Positions 7,484-16,363 of a stretch of 36,459 nucleotides of DNA are shown here, piece by piece. The stretch is from assembly GCF_900115465.1 (NCBI RefSeq), contig NZ_FOWN01000029.1, forward strand, positions 1-36,459. Direction: 5' to 3'. Positions within the stretch are counted from its first letter, which is position 1. Each line of letters begins with the position of its first letter. Under the pieces are notes generated by a model that worked only from the letters and a program-made list of their open reading frames with translations, did no database searches and was not told the DNA's origin. The stretch comes from Halolactibacillus alkaliphilus (GTDB taxonomy: Bacteria; Bacillota; Bacilli; Bacillales; Amphibacillaceae). The position numbers and the translations under genes were made by a program.

Positions 7484-8362
7484 TTAGGGATGATAGAGAA
7501 TCCTTAGACGTAAGAGAGGAAAACTTGCTCTTCCATACAACATGCGTTTAATTGTTTTCAAACGATTAACCTGACCTTCTAGGAAACCATTGTTTTCATC
7601 AAGTTCTATGGCATTTAAAGTAGGTGGAAAATCAGATAATAGTCTTGAAATGACGTGTGTAGTTAATGGATCCTGTCGATCTTTCTCATATAAAATAAGT
7701 TCGCGAAACTCTGGCATATCTTTGTCCTTTAGTGCTTGTCGAAAACTCGTGATGAATGCATAGAACGGTCTAAGCTTAGGATATTTCGTTAGTATCTCAT
7801 TCATTATTTTCCTTTTCTTCTCATCTTCTAAATCATTTTGCCATAATATTTTTCTAATGTTTTTTCTATCGTAATAACTACCAGGCTGTAACGTTTGGCC
7901 AGCCTTTTTCTTTTTACGTAGACTCGCCACATAATATTTTAAAGCACCGTAGGTCCCGGTATAATTTTTTTCTTTTAATTTATGATACATAGCGCTAATG
8001 GTGAGACCGTCGGTCTCCCACTGTATAACCTCTTGTTGAAAAGCGTCTAGAGGTTTTGGACGTTTTGTGCGTTTAAGAGATGGTGGTTCTGTCATCTCAA
8101 TGTATTTTTTAACCGTTCGCCAGTCTATATTTATGAGATTACTTATTTTCTGTAGAGAATAGCCTTGTTTTTTCAACTCTTTCATATGACAAGCCTGCTC
8201 CCATTTTTTATTAGCATTTTCTACTCGAACTTTTTCACTTTTAGTTAATGGTATCTCTTGTGGTGTTGATATGTTTTCCTGCGTATCTTTCTCTATACGA
8301 TTAGGTAACAGTTTTCTCAGTACGTTATCATGTAATGTCCATAAATTTTGTATAAGGTGAAC
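7484..8362 (-). pseudogene. ISL3 family transposase, C-terminal fragment
   Basis: The minus-strand frame reads HLIQNLWTLHDNVLRKLLP at its start and ends IELDENNGFLEGQVNRLKT then IKRMLYGRASFPLLRLRILY, the classic ISL3 C-terminus (DDE_Tnp_ISL3) with the catalytic Glu in the LEGQVNRLK region. A helix-turn-helix-like segment (LKKQGYSLQKISNLINIDW) lies in between. The N-terminal zinc-binding and first catalytic regions are missing: homology begins at about 8362 and the residues before it (MINSSFYID) look like junction sequence. The frame is otherwise open, so the truncation may be fairly recent. It cannot act on its own. Confidence 0.85.
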
Positions 8363-8407
8363 GTCAATGTAAAAACTGCTATTTATCAACGTTTATAGCG
8401 GTTTCCC

Positions 8408-8698
8408 ATGAGATATCGTTATAAATTTCGAGAATACAGGTTTATGAGACGTATAGCTTTCTCAACAGGGCCTACATTTGAAAGCATTGAGGCAGATTAT
8501 GAAAGAATCGTCGTGAAATTAAAGACAATCAATGACAGATCTCATCCTCAACATAAATTGTCAAGAAGAGAATTACTATTAGCTGAACGTGAGGCAATTG
8601 ACGTAATGATGATTCAATCATTTGATGCTGCTTTTTTAGTAGATTGTCGAATAAAAATAGATACTAAAACCATGACTTGTTACATCGATGGTAAATGA
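8408..8698 (+). CDS. Hypothetical protein, unrecognised
   Basis: This open frame of 96 codons starts MRYRYKFREYRFMRR. It is basic at the N-terminus, with a charged, probably helical middle (KLSRRELLLAEREAIDVMM) and a C-terminus ending CYIDGK. I see no signal peptide, membrane segment or known motif, and no convincing ribosome binding site before the ATG. It lies between an ISL3 remnant and a decayed istB, so it may be the tail of a broken gene or IS passenger rather than a real gene. Confidence 0.3.
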   Translation: MRYRYKFREYRFMRRIAFSTGPTFESIEADYERIVVKLKTINDRSHPQHKLSRRELLLAEREAIDVMMIQSFDAAFLVDCRIKIDTKTMTCYIDGK

Positions 8699-8791
8699 CA
8701 CTGTAAACATAAACACGACTGAGTCCTTCATCAATTTCATATTGATATCACTCACTATCTAGAGACATCAATAATAAAGAAAAAAAGTGTC

Positions 8792-9391
8792 TTGAATCAT
8801 AGTGAATGTCTGAAACAGGCTCCAAAAGAAATTTTTAAATGGACTCTCTTATTTGAAGTATTATCTGTACAAGCGCTCACGTGCTTGTCGGAATTAAAAA
8901 CCTTGTTCTTTATTGAATTAGGTCAGAATATCATTTTGATTGGTCCACCTGGCACAGGGAAAAGTCACATTAAGATAGGGTTTAGAAACGGAAGCTTGTT
9001 TAGCGGGCTACCGTGTCTATTTCACAACCGTTCCATCCTCTATTAATCAATTAAAAGAACATCGTTCAGAACGCACCTTGCGGAGCTTTGAGTTAAAGTT
9101 CGAAAGATACGATCTCGTCATGCTGGATGAATTAGGCTATATTTCTTTTGATAAAGAAGACCTCGAATTACTCTTTTGTTACTACGTGCGGGAAGAAAAT
9201 TAATGATAATAACAAGTAATCTTTCATTCACTGACTGGAAAGAGGGCTTTCACGTTCCCTTGTTAACCGTTGTATTAACTGATAGATTCACACATAAATC
9301 ATATGTGTTGAATATGAGCGGTAGCTCATATCGTATACAAAAAACGAAAGAGGGGCTAGAATTACAACATCGTCAGGCGGTTCAGAATTAA
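8792..9391 (+). pseudogene. istB: IS21 family helper ATPase IstB, frameshifted and N-terminally truncated
   Basis: Homology to IstB runs through three frames. The first contains the Walker A motif LIGPPGTGKSH (near 8940-8972). After a shift near 8975 comes GYRVYFTTVPSSINQLKEHR and the Walker B stretch DLVMLDELGYISF. After a second shift near 9175 comes LLRAGRKLMIITSNLSF, then LTDRFTHKSYVLNMSGSSYR, to a stop at 9391. The N-terminal domain upstream of SELKTLFFIE is not recognisable. IstB is the AAA+ partner of IstA and stimulates transposition; this copy is dead. Its strand and order relative to the istA fragment at the left edge fit one ancestral IS21. Confidence 0.85.
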
Positions 9392-9623
9392 ATTAATACA
9401 TGGTTCACATTTCAGTTGATAAATGCAGCGCTCAGTTATGTATAAGCAAAAGACATGAAAATAACTGTCCATATATCCCATCACTTTTCACAGAAAACAT
9501 ATCCATCCGCTGTTGCTACACAAGGTAACCTATCCATCAATGATTGAAACTCGAACGCGATCGGACAACTGGTTAAGAGCTCTTCTCTTAGATAAACTTA
9601 CCGAGAACAACTTTACATAAACC
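9392..9623. other. Gap between istB remnant and tagD promoter
   Basis: No gene or convincing structure is seen. It presumably contains the decayed right end of the IS21 copy and marks the border between the IS island and the tag genes. Confidence 0.5.
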
Positions 9624-9652
9624 TTGCATTCTTTTATAAAAAAATATATACT
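9624..9652 (+). promoter_or_regulatory. Promoter candidate for tagD-tagB
   Basis: TTGCAT (9624-9629), a 17-base spacer and TATACT (9647-9652) precede the tagD ribosome binding site by about 37 bases. The -10 is good and the -35 weak. Just downstream, ATATACT and AGTATAT flank six bases as a short dyad that could be a regulatory site. Confidence 0.45.
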
Positions 9653-9698
9653 TATCAGAGTATATATTCACTATCATAGATTTAATTTGGAGGAAATT

Positions 9699-10097
9699 AT
9701 GAGAAAAGTAATTACTTACGGAACGTTTGATTTAATTCATCATGGTCACATTAATATACTTCGCAGGGCAAAGGATTTAGGCGATCATTTAACAGTAGCT
9801 ATTTCTTCAGACGAATTTAACGCTATAAAAGGTAAAAAAGCTTACCACTCTTATGAAACACGAAAACTCATTTTGGAAGCAATTAAGTATGTAGATGAAG
9901 TTATACCAGAAACCGATTGGGAACAAAAAGTCACCGATGTAAAAGCACATAATATTGATGTTTTTGTTATGGGTGATGATTGGACTGGAAAATTTGACTT
10001 CTTGACTGACTACTGCGAAGTCGTTTACCTGCCACGTACCGAAGGCATTTCAACCACACAAATAAAAAAAGAATTGCAGGGTTTAAAAAATGGCTAG
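9699..10097 (+). CDS. tagD: Glycerol-3-phosphate cytidylyltransferase
   Basis: The 132-residue enzyme makes CDP-glycerol from CTP and sn-glycerol 3-phosphate, the activated donor for glycerol teichoic acids. The nucleotidyltransferase signature is complete: YGTFDLIHHGHINIL at residues 6-20 (the HxGH box) and RTEGISTTQIK near the end. The length equals that of B. subtilis TagD. The ATG at 9699 is chosen because GGAGG lies five bases upstream; earlier in-frame codons fall inside the promoter. The stop overlaps the tagB start by 8 bases, which suggests translational coupling. It is cytosolic. Confidence 0.95.
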   Translation: MRKVITYGTFDLIHHGHINILRRAKDLGDHLTVAISSDEFNAIKGKKAYHSYETRKLILEAIKYVDEVIPETDWEQKVTDVKAHNIDVFVMGDDWTGKFDFLTDYCEVVYLPRTEGISTTQIKKELQGLKNG

Positions 10098-11244
10098 AGA
10101 GTTATTTATCTCTAGCTATTTGTTTATTGTAAAATGTCTATTCTCAATCTTCAGTCGCGGTGAATTACAAGAAAAAACAATTCTAATTGCCTCATTCGGG
10201 GATAATATTGATTATGTACGTCAAGAAATCCTAAAAAAAACAGATGATAGTATCGTTGTATTAACAACAAATGCCGCTCGACTTAAATTCAAGCCATCCG
10301 ACAGAGAAAAGAAATTGTCATTTGAAGTGTACCATCCGATTCAATTTGTTCAATCAATCTATCATATTGCTACGGCAAAAACTATTTTTGTAGATAACTA
10401 TTTCGGATTTCTTGCAACAACCTCATTTAAAAAAGAGGTTAAAGTCATCCAACTGTGGCATGCTGCAGGTGCTATCAAACAATTCGGCTTGCTAGATCCA
10501 ACAATAAAGAAAAGATCAAAACGTGCTCATAAGCGCTTTAGAACTGTTTATAGGCGATTCACTCACGTTATCGTAGGCTCAGATAAGATGGTTAGCATTT
10601 TCAAACAAACGTTCGATTTATCGGAAAGACAACTATTACTCACTGGTATACCAAGAACTGACTTTTTCTTTGATGAACTAGCCATAAAAAAAGCTAGATC
10701 AAAACTAATTCACTTCTATCCTGGCATTAAAGATAAAAAAGTCATTTTATATGCGCCTACATTTCGCGATCAAGAAATAGCTAATTTTAATTTAAAGTTA
10801 GATATTGATATGCTAAGAGAAGCATTATACGACACTCATATTATATTATTGAGACTACACCCTGTTGTACGCACAAAGTCTTCTTACGAGAATGATGCTT
10901 TTGTGATTGATGTATCGAACTATCCAAACTTAAATGAGTTATTGACTATTTCAGATTATCTCATTTCTGACTATTCATCTATACCTTTTGAATATGCCTT
11001 ACTTCAGCGCCCAATGATTTTCTTCAGTTATGATTTAGATAGTTATATAAAAGAACGTGGCTTCTTTGAAGATTACCACGAACAAATGCCTGGGCCTGTC
11101 GTGATCTCTACAAAAGAAATTATACACCATATACAATCTAATACATTTGACTTGAGACAAATTAAGTCTTTTTCTGATGAATGGAATAAATATTCTGATG
11201 GAAAATCAACTACACGCCTAATAAATGAAATATACACATTATAA
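10090..11244 (+). CDS. tagB: Teichoic acid glycerophosphate primase TagB
   Basis: The 384-residue protein is of the size of B. subtilis TagB (about 380). It is a Glyphos_transf domain with the primase-type motif QLWHAAGAIKQFG at 121-133, YAPTFRDQE near 223 and LISDYSSIPFEYALLQRP near 300. TagB adds the first glycerol phosphate to undecaprenyl-PP-GlcNAc-ManNAc at the inner face of the membrane; a hydrophobic N-terminus (ISSYLFIVKCLFSIF) fits membrane association. The AAGA motif separates it from TagF-type polymerases, whose counterpart here (and in the island transferases) is WHGTPLK. It is co-transcribed with tagD. tagA and a long TagF polymerase are not in the window. Confidence 0.88.
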   Translation: MARELFISSYLFIVKCLFSIFSRGELQEKTILIASFGDNIDYVRQEILKKTDDSIVVLTTNAARLKFKPSDREKKLSFEVYHPIQFVQSIYHIATAKTIFVDNYFGFLATTSFKKEVKVIQLWHAAGAIKQFGLLDPTIKKRSKRAHKRFRTVYRRFTHVIVGSDKMVSIFKQTFDLSERQLLLTGIPRTDFFFDELAIKKARSKLIHFYPGIKDKKVILYAPTFRDQEIANFNLKLDIDMLREALYDTHIILLRLHPVVRTKSSYENDAFVIDVSNYPNLNELLTISDYLISDYSSIPFEYALLQRPMIFFSYDLDSYIKERGFFEDYHEQMPGPVVISTKEIIHHIQSNTFDLRQIKSFSDEWNKYSDGKSTTRLINEIYTL

Positions 11245-11284
11245 AAAAAGAGTTAGCATCTTTATGAGATGCTAACTCTTTTTT
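11244..11284. terminator. Bidirectional terminator between tagB and tagO
   Basis: A perfect 18-bp stem (11244-11261 with 11267-11284) encloses a five-base loop. It has A-runs and T-runs on the correct sides for both strands, so it can serve both convergent genes. It overlaps both stop codons. Confidence 0.9.
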
Positions 11285-12329
11285 ATTTACGATAGTGTCT
11301 ACCTATAGCATTTAATAGCGGTCGATAATTGTACCCTACCAATCCCGTCAATTCTATAAGCAATTCAACTAAAATTGCAACTAAGAAGAACAGCAACGTT
11401 GATCCCCACATAACTGAGCGACTAAACAGAATAGCTGCAACACTAAACAGAGCACTCATTGCGTATATCAAAACAACGGTTTGACGATGACTAAAACCTA
11501 AATTTAATAAACAATGGTGCAAGTGTAATTTATCCGGAGCATAAAGAGGTTTTTTATAAGCTGCACGTCTAACAATCGCAAACAATGTATCAATAATAGG
11601 TACACCTAAAATAGCAATTGGTACAATTAAAGAGAAAATGGTCGCATTTTTAAACCCTAAAATAGATAAAACACCAATCATATATCCCAAAAAAAGTGCC
11701 CCTGTATCGCCCATAAATATTTTTGCAGGATAGAAATTAAATACTAGAAACCCTAAAGTTGCCCCAACTAACATAAATGCAATCGTCGCAACGAAAAAAT
11801 CGCCTAACATGATTGCTAGCCCTGAAATAGTTAAAAGCGCAATAGTAGATACGCCACCAGCAAGACCATCTAATCCATCAATTAGGTTAATGGCATTAGT
11901 GATACCCACTACCCACAAAACTGTTATTGGTATACTTAAATACCCAAACTCTAATGTGTAGCCAAAAGGTAAATTAATAAATTCCATTACAACACCGTTC
12001 AGTACAACAATAAACGCTGCAATAAATTGAACAAAAAATTTATAACGCGCTGATACTTGGTACATATCATCAATAATTCCGATTGCCATTATGAGTAACG
12101 CCCCTATAAGCATTGGCCACTTATAATGACCATCAGGATTAAATATAACCATGCCTACAATAAAACTACCGATTATCGCTAGTCCACCTAATCTGGGCAT
12201 GATTTTCTGATGTATTTTTCGTTTATTCGGTTGATCGGTTGCGCCAATTAAAAAGGCTAATTTTTTAACTAGAGGGGTTAAGACGAGTGCTATGATAAAA
12301 CATAACACAACAACAGTAAAATAGAACAT
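11283..12329 (-). CDS. tagO: Undecaprenyl-phosphate GlcNAc-1-phosphate transferase TagO
   Basis: The 348-residue integral membrane enzyme of the MraY/WecA family transfers GlcNAc-1-phosphate from UDP-GlcNAc to undecaprenyl phosphate, the first step of wall teichoic acid linkage-unit synthesis. Visible motifs are DQPNKRKIHQKIMPRLGG (32-49), the metal-binding IIDDMYQ (85-91), NAINLIDGLDGLAGG (145-159), FMGDTGALFLGY (205-216) and HLHHCLLNLG (269-278), in about 11 hydrophobic segments. The start is ATG 12329, just after GGAAGGGG; ten upstream in-frame residues lack a ribosome binding site. It converges with tagB and seems to be a single-gene unit. Confidence 0.92.
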   Translation of the reverse strand: MFYFTVVVLCFIIALVLTPLVKKLAFLIGATDQPNKRKIHQKIMPRLGGLAIIGSFIVGMVIFNPDGHYKWPMLIGALLIMAIGIIDDMYQVSARYKFFVQFIAAFIVVLNGVVMEFINLPFGYTLEFGYLSIPITVLWVVGITNAINLIDGLDGLAGGVSTIALLTISGLAIMLGDFFVATIAFMLVGATLGFLVFNFYPAKIFMGDTGALFLGYMIGVLSILGFKNATIFSLIVPIAILGVPIIDTLFAIVRRAAYKKPLYAPDKLHLHHCLLNLGFSHRQTVVLIYAMSALFSVAAILFSRSVMWGSTLLFFLVAILVELLIELTGLVGYNYRPLLNAIGRHYRK

Positions 12330-12505
12330 TTTCCCCTTCCTTTCAATATGCAAATTCATAAGTTAAAACAACGTATCTGTTAATGACTCACTTAATTAGA
12401 CGTTCGGTCAGTCTATAAGTTACACAAAGTTAATAAACTGTTCATATCATCAAATAACTATAACATATTTCAACTATGGATGCATCAAATATGTTAATAG
12501 ATCTT

Positions 12506-12546
12506 AAAAAGGACAACTTTTCACCTAAGTAAAACGTTGTCCTTTT
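12506..12546 (-). terminator. Terminator after fabZ
   Basis: AAAAGGACAAC (12507-12517) pairs with GTTGTCCTTTT (12536-12546); the inner TTTT and AAAA extend the stem. On the minus strand a run of five T follows. Confidence 0.75.
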
Positions 12547-12581
12547 GTATTTTTAGTTAGAGTTATTAAAACATGATTTAT

Positions 12582-13004
12582 TTACTGTATCGCAAACATA
12601 ATCTCAGCTTCACAAGCTAACTCACCATTGACTGTTGCTTTTGCTTTCCCTTTACCAATTGGCCCTTTTAGGCGCGTAATCTCAACTTCTAACATCAACG
12701 TATCACCTGGAATAACTTGACGTTTGAAACGACAAGAGTCAATTCCCGCTAAGAAACCGATTTTTCCTTTATTTTCTTCTTTTTTAAGCATAGCTACAGC
12801 CCCTGCTTGCGCTAGAGCTTCTACAATTAACACACCTGGCATCACGGGGTGCTCAGGGAAATGCCCTTGAAAAAACGGTTCATTGATGGTTACATTTTTC
12901 TTGGCTACGACACGTCTCCCCTCTTCGATCTCAACGACTTGATCGATTAATAAAAAAGGGTAACGATGGGGAATCACGTCTTTAATTTGATTAACATCTA
13001 ACAT
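12582..13004 (-). CDS. fabZ: (3R)-hydroxyacyl-ACP dehydratase FabZ
   Basis: The 140-residue hot-dog fold enzyme of type II fatty acid synthesis removes water from 3-hydroxyacyl-ACP. The active-site helix is complete: [20 protein letters not shown] with His48 and Glu62. The ATG at 13004 has AGGAG nine bases upstream; an upstream in-frame TTG directly touches the AGGAG and is rejected. It is the last gene of the mbl-flhO-flhP-epuA-fabZ string and is followed by a terminator. Confidence 0.95.
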   Translation of the reverse strand: MLDVNQIKDVIPHRYPFLLIDQVVEIEEGRRVVAKKNVTINEPFFQGHFPEHPVMPGVLIVEALAQAGAVAMLKKEENKGKIGFLAGIDSCRFKRQVIPGDTLMLEVEITRLKGPIGKGKAKATVNGELACEAEIMFAIQ

Positions 13005-13057
13005 TAGTACCAACTCCTAATTTTAATTTAAAAAGAAAAAGCAGTTGCCTGCTTTTA

Positions 13058-13363
13058 TTATTCAACACCTGTAATGATATCTATCATATGTTGCCAAAAG
13101 TCAAAAGTCAACACGTTAAATGGCTCTTCACTTCCGCCTAAGATACCATAACCGACTAAAAGGCCTAAAATAACAGCTAAAACACTTAATACAACAACAA
13201 CAATGATTCTAAGCCAAATAGGGAACATCCGATGAACAGCACGGCGTTCTTTTCGCTCTAAACGTTTTTGTTTGCGTTCTGCTTTCTTTTGTTGTCGTGT
13301 TTCTTTTTTATCCTGTGTTCCTTCAGTTACTGCCACGTCGTTTTTATTCATTTGATTATCCAT
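13058..13363 (-). CDS. epuA: EpuA family small membrane protein (often annotated RNA polymerase subunit beta)
   Basis: The 101-residue protein has a very basic cytosolic N-terminus (KKETRQQKKAERKQKRLERK...), one transmembrane helix (about 49-72) and a short outer tail. This architecture and its place between flhP and fabZ match the EpuA family (Pfam DUF/EpuA, PF11772). The common database label DNA-directed RNA polymerase subunit beta is not supported by any RpoB feature. AAGGAG precedes the ATG. Its role is unknown; cell-envelope association is inferred from topology. Confidence 0.7.
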   Translation of the reverse strand: MDNQMNKNDVAVTEGTQDKKETRQQKKAERKQKRLERKERRAVHRMFPIWLRIIVVVVLSVLAVILGLLVGYGILGGSEEPFNVLTFDFWQHMIDIITGVE

Positions 13364-13373
13364 AATAAACTCC

Positions 13374-14201
13374 TTAGCGCATTTGATTAATTAATCCTTG
13401 CATTTGATCATGCATTGAAATCGTCCGTGCATTGAACTGATACGCACGTTGTGTTTGGATTAATTCTGTCATTTGCGTTGATAAATCAACATTGGAACTT
13501 TCTAACCTACCAACGGCGACATTGACATTTCCCACTTGGCCAATGATCTCATTCGCTGTATAACCAGCCTCAGTAACATCAGGTAACCGGAAAAGGTTTT
13601 GACCTGTTTGTTCTAAGAACTGCGGACGAATCGCCTCAACAACTGAGATCTCTGCTTCAACATTTTCTATATTACCACGTCTAATGACCACTTGTCCCGC
13701 TTCATTAAGCGTGACACCATCAAAGCCACCTGCAATGATAATTGGGTTACCTAATTGATTGAGAACCGCATGACCATTACTCGTCACAAGAGCGGAATCA
13801 CCAGTTTCTGTAGGCTGTAAGTAGAGGGCACCATCGCGTGTGAAACGCGTTTCTGTTGCACCATTTTCCGTTACGGATACTTCAAAGAACTGGCGCTCTT
13901 CAGTTAAGGCAATATCAAGTGCCCGTTCAGTATTTATTAGTGAACCTTGAGAGAAATTGTTATTGGTATGACCAATCCTCGCTCCTGTCCCCTGTCTAAT
14001 ACCAAGCGGTGTTACACGGCCGACACTGTTGGCTCTTTCATCGCTAAAGTTATCAATATTTTGATAGAGTAGTGAACTGAAATTCGACATTTGCGATTTG
14101 AACCCTGTCGTATTCGCATTCGCCACGTTGTGACCGATGACATCTAATTTTGACTGTAGTTCCCGCATCGTCGTTGCGGCTTGTAATCCCATTCGACTCA
14201 T
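13374..14201 (-). CDS. flhP: Flagellar hook-basal body protein FlhP (FlgG family)
   Basis: The 275-residue distal rod-type protein has the N-terminal Flg_bb_rod motif (LDVIGHNVANANTTGFKSQ) and the matching C-terminal helix ending LSTQMTELIQTQRAYQFNARTI, both needed for polymerisation in the rod or hook axis. The centre holds FlgE/F/G-type repeats (TRDGALYLQPT). AAAGGAGTG lies upstream of the ATG. It follows flhO with a 15-base gap, and the epuA gene starts 10 bases after its stop. In B. subtilis flhO-flhP also follow mbl. Its presence implies a flagellated lineage. Confidence 0.9.
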   Translation of the reverse strand: MSRMGLQAATTMRELQSKLDVIGHNVANANTTGFKSQMSNFSSLLYQNIDNFSDERANSVGRVTPLGIRQGTGARIGHTNNNFSQGSLINTERALDIALTEERQFFEVSVTENGATETRFTRDGALYLQPTETGDSALVTSNGHAVLNQLGNPIIIAGGFDGVTLNEAGQVVIRRGNIENVEAEISVVEAIRPQFLEQTGQNLFRLPDVTEAGYTANEIIGQVGNVNVAVGRLESSNVDLSTQMTELIQTQRAYQFNARTISMHDQMQGLINQMR

Positions 14202-14216
14202 TACTATTCACTCCTT

Positions 14217-15053
14217 TTAACTTAAGCGACCGATTTGATTCACCGCAATTTCCATACTTTTATCATACGCTTTAATGACTTGTTGATTAGACTCAAACAA
14301 GCGATAAGCTTGCATCATCTCTGTCATTGTCTGGCTCGTATCAACATTTGACGCCTCAAGGAATCCCTGGCTAACTGAGAACGTTAAACCAGCGACACCA
14401 CGTGCATTGTTCATCTCTCCTACGACTTCACCATTTTCTTCTATCAAAGCAAACAGGTTCTCATCATCTTTTATTAAGTCAAAGTGATTGGCTGTATAGT
14501 TGACTTGTAGTGGTACTGCCGCCGTTGCGGTTGTAAGGACACCTTCCGGCGTCACGGTAAAGTTTTGCCCGTCAGTAAAAACAGGATTTCCCGCATCATC
14601 TAATACATAATGACCTTGATTTGTCGTTAAGAAACCTTCTCCGTCTACCGTAAAGTTTCCGTTTCGTGTATAGCGGACATCACCATTCGCATTTTGAACA
14701 GTGAAAAAGAGTGCGCCTGACTCATCTGGTAAGGTACCATTGATTAGTGCCATGTCAGTTGTCATATTTGTTTCTTGCATTAACCCTTGTGTTTGATCAG
14801 CCAACGTCTCATGAACATAAACACCCGTTGTGAGAGGACCAACACGACTCGATAAGGCCATTTGCTTATCGGTTCTTGTTTTTAACGTCTCATCGCCCAT
14901 GCGCTTGACGAGCAACTCTGGAAATGATCGAATCATTGCTTGGTCTTGTTTAAAACCCGGCGTTTGGGCATTTGCGATATTATTTGATAATGTGTCTTGA
15001 CGGCGTTGTTGTGTTTTCATGCCACTAGCGGCCGTATAGTATCCTCTTAGCAC
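14217..15053 (-). CDS. flhO: Flagellar hook-basal body protein FlhO (FlgF/FlgG family)
   Basis: The 278-residue rod-type flagellar protein begins MLRGYYTAASGMKTQQRRQD, then LSNNIANAQTPGFKQDQ, and ends with the coiled-coil-forming LEASNVDTSQTMTEMMQAYR. The start codon is GTG, with AAAGGGTGA seven bases upstream. It is a paralogue of the following flhP and the two should stack in the same axial structure. It is co-directional with mbl, 27 bases downstream of that gene. Confidence 0.9.
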   Translation of the reverse strand: MLRGYYTAASGMKTQQRRQDTLSNNIANAQTPGFKQDQAMIRSFPELLVKRMGDETLKTRTDKQMALSSRVGPLTTGVYVHETLADQTQGLMQETNMTTDMALINGTLPDESGALFFTVQNANGDVRYTRNGNFTVDGEGFLTTNQGHYVLDDAGNPVFTDGQNFTVTPEGVLTTATAAVPLQVNYTANHFDLIKDDENLFALIEENGEVVGEMNNARGVAGLTFSVSQGFLEASNVDTSQTMTEMMQAYRLFESNQQVIKAYDKSMEIAVNQIGRLS

Positions 15054-15080
15054 GTCTCGTTCACCCTTTCCTTGTTCATT

Positions 15081-16082
15081 TTAAAACAATGAACGTCGGT
15101 CAATTTTATCGATATTTTCAAGCATAATGCCTGTCCCTTTAGCAACACAGCTCATCGGCTCTTCCGCAAGGAAGACAGGTACTTTTAATTCCTCAGCAAG
15201 TAGTTGATCTAATCCGTGAAGAAGTGCGCCACCACCTGTTAAAATAACACCACGGTCGATAATATCCGCTGATAATTCTGGCGGTGTTTTTTCTAGGACG
15301 TTTTTAGCCGCTTGAACAATCACATAAATCGATTCATGCAAGGCTTTTTCAATCTCATCAGAATGAATGGTAATGGTGCGTGGCAAGCCTGTCATCATGT
15401 CACGGCCACGGATATCGATTGATTCATTACGCGCACCAGGGAACACCGTCGCCACTTGAATTTTAATATCTTCTGATGTACGTTCACCAATTAATAGCTT
15501 ATATTCTTTTTTTACATAATTTAAAATTTCTAAATCGAATTTATCTCCAGCCATTTTAATCGACTGAGACGTTACGATATCACCCATTGATAAAACAGCT
15601 ACGTCTGTTGTTCCACCACCAATATCAACAACCATATTCCCACTTGGCTGGAAAATATCCATGCCGGCACCAATAGCTGCTACTTTTGGTTCTTCCTCAA
15701 GATAAACTTTCTTACCGCCAGATTTCTCTGCGGCTTCTTTAATGGCTTTTTGTTCTACTTTAGTAATATTTGTTGGGCAACAAATGAGCATGCGTGGTTT
15801 CGAGAACATGCCACGCACATTAATTTTATTTATAAAGTGCTTAAGCATGGCTTCTGTAACATCAAAGTCTGCAATAACACCGTCTTTTAATGGGCGGATA
15901 GCTTCAATATTTCCTGGCGTACGACCAACCATTTTCCAAGCCGCTTCACCAACTTCTAATACTTTTCCTGTATTACGATCCATTGCTACTACTGATGGTT
16001 CATCAAGTACAATGCCTTTACCTTTAACGTGAATCAATACATTTGCTGTTCCTAAATCAATACCAATATCTCTTGCAAACAT
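15081..16082 (-). CDS. mbl: Actin-like cell shape protein Mbl
   Basis: The 333-residue MreB family ATPase forms membrane-bound filaments that direct lateral wall synthesis. The actin-fold motifs are present: IGIDLGTANVLIHVKGKGIV (phosphate 1), VVDIGGGTTDVAVLSMGD (phosphate 2) and GVILTGGGALLHGLDQLL (adenosine). The sequence, including the start MFARDIGIDLGTANV, is nearer to B. subtilis Mbl than to MreB. The ATG at 16082 has GGAGG nine bases upstream; eight upstream in-frame residues are rejected. In B. subtilis spoIIID lies directly upstream, but here there is none. The downstream order flhO-flhP is conserved. Confidence 0.93.
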   Translation of the reverse strand: MFARDIGIDLGTANVLIHVKGKGIVLDEPSVVAMDRNTGKVLEVGEAAWKMVGRTPGNIEAIRPLKDGVIADFDVTEAMLKHFINKINVRGMFSKPRMLICCPTNITKVEQKAIKEAAEKSGGKKVYLEEEPKVAAIGAGMDIFQPSGNMVVDIGGGTTDVAVLSMGDIVTSQSIKMAGDKFDLEILNYVKKEYKLLIGERTSEDIKIQVATVFPGARNESIDIRGRDMMTGLPRTITIHSDEIEKALHESIYVIVQAAKNVLEKTPPELSADIIDRGVILTGGGALLHGLDQLLAEELKVPVFLAEEPMSCVAKGTGIMLENIDKIDRRSLF

Positions 16083-16311
16083 TAATGTTATCCTCCTACA
16101 TCTCATTTAGTGAATTTATTATAAAACGCATCAATTTTCGACTTGTCTCTAATAATATATAATATCATAAATCAAGAATGATACCTACCGGAATTTGATA
16201 ATTCTTATTCGTTCATCGTGTTTTTTTTCCTCTTGTCAAGACATATTTAAAATTAACTTCTATCAGCCCAAAGAATGACTTTGCTTAAACTCACCCCTAT
16301 TTTTTCACAGC
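16083..16311. other. Upstream region of mbl, no gene
   Basis: This AT-rich stretch occupies the place where spoIIID is found in many Bacillus genomes. No open frame with a helix-turn-helix is visible on either strand. A TATAAT (minus strand, near 16118) lies at a usable distance from the mbl ribosome binding site but lacks a clear -35; a TTGACA farther upstream (near 16238) lacks a -10. Confidence 0.5.
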
Positions 16312-16363
16312 AAAAAACCTTTACCAAAGACCGCCTTAATAATAGACGTCTTTAATAAAGGTT
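16312..16363 (-). terminator. Terminator after spoIIQ
   Basis: AACCTTTA (16316-16323) pairs with TAAAGGTT (16356-16363), and inside it AAAGAC (16326-16331) pairs with GTCTTT (16348-16353). On the minus strand the hairpin is followed by six T. Confidence 0.75.

Noticed and set aside
13058-13363. Reading the 101-residue protein as an RNA polymerase beta subunit
   Set aside because: It has a basic tail and a single membrane helix, with none of the RpoB domains; the label is a database carry-over.
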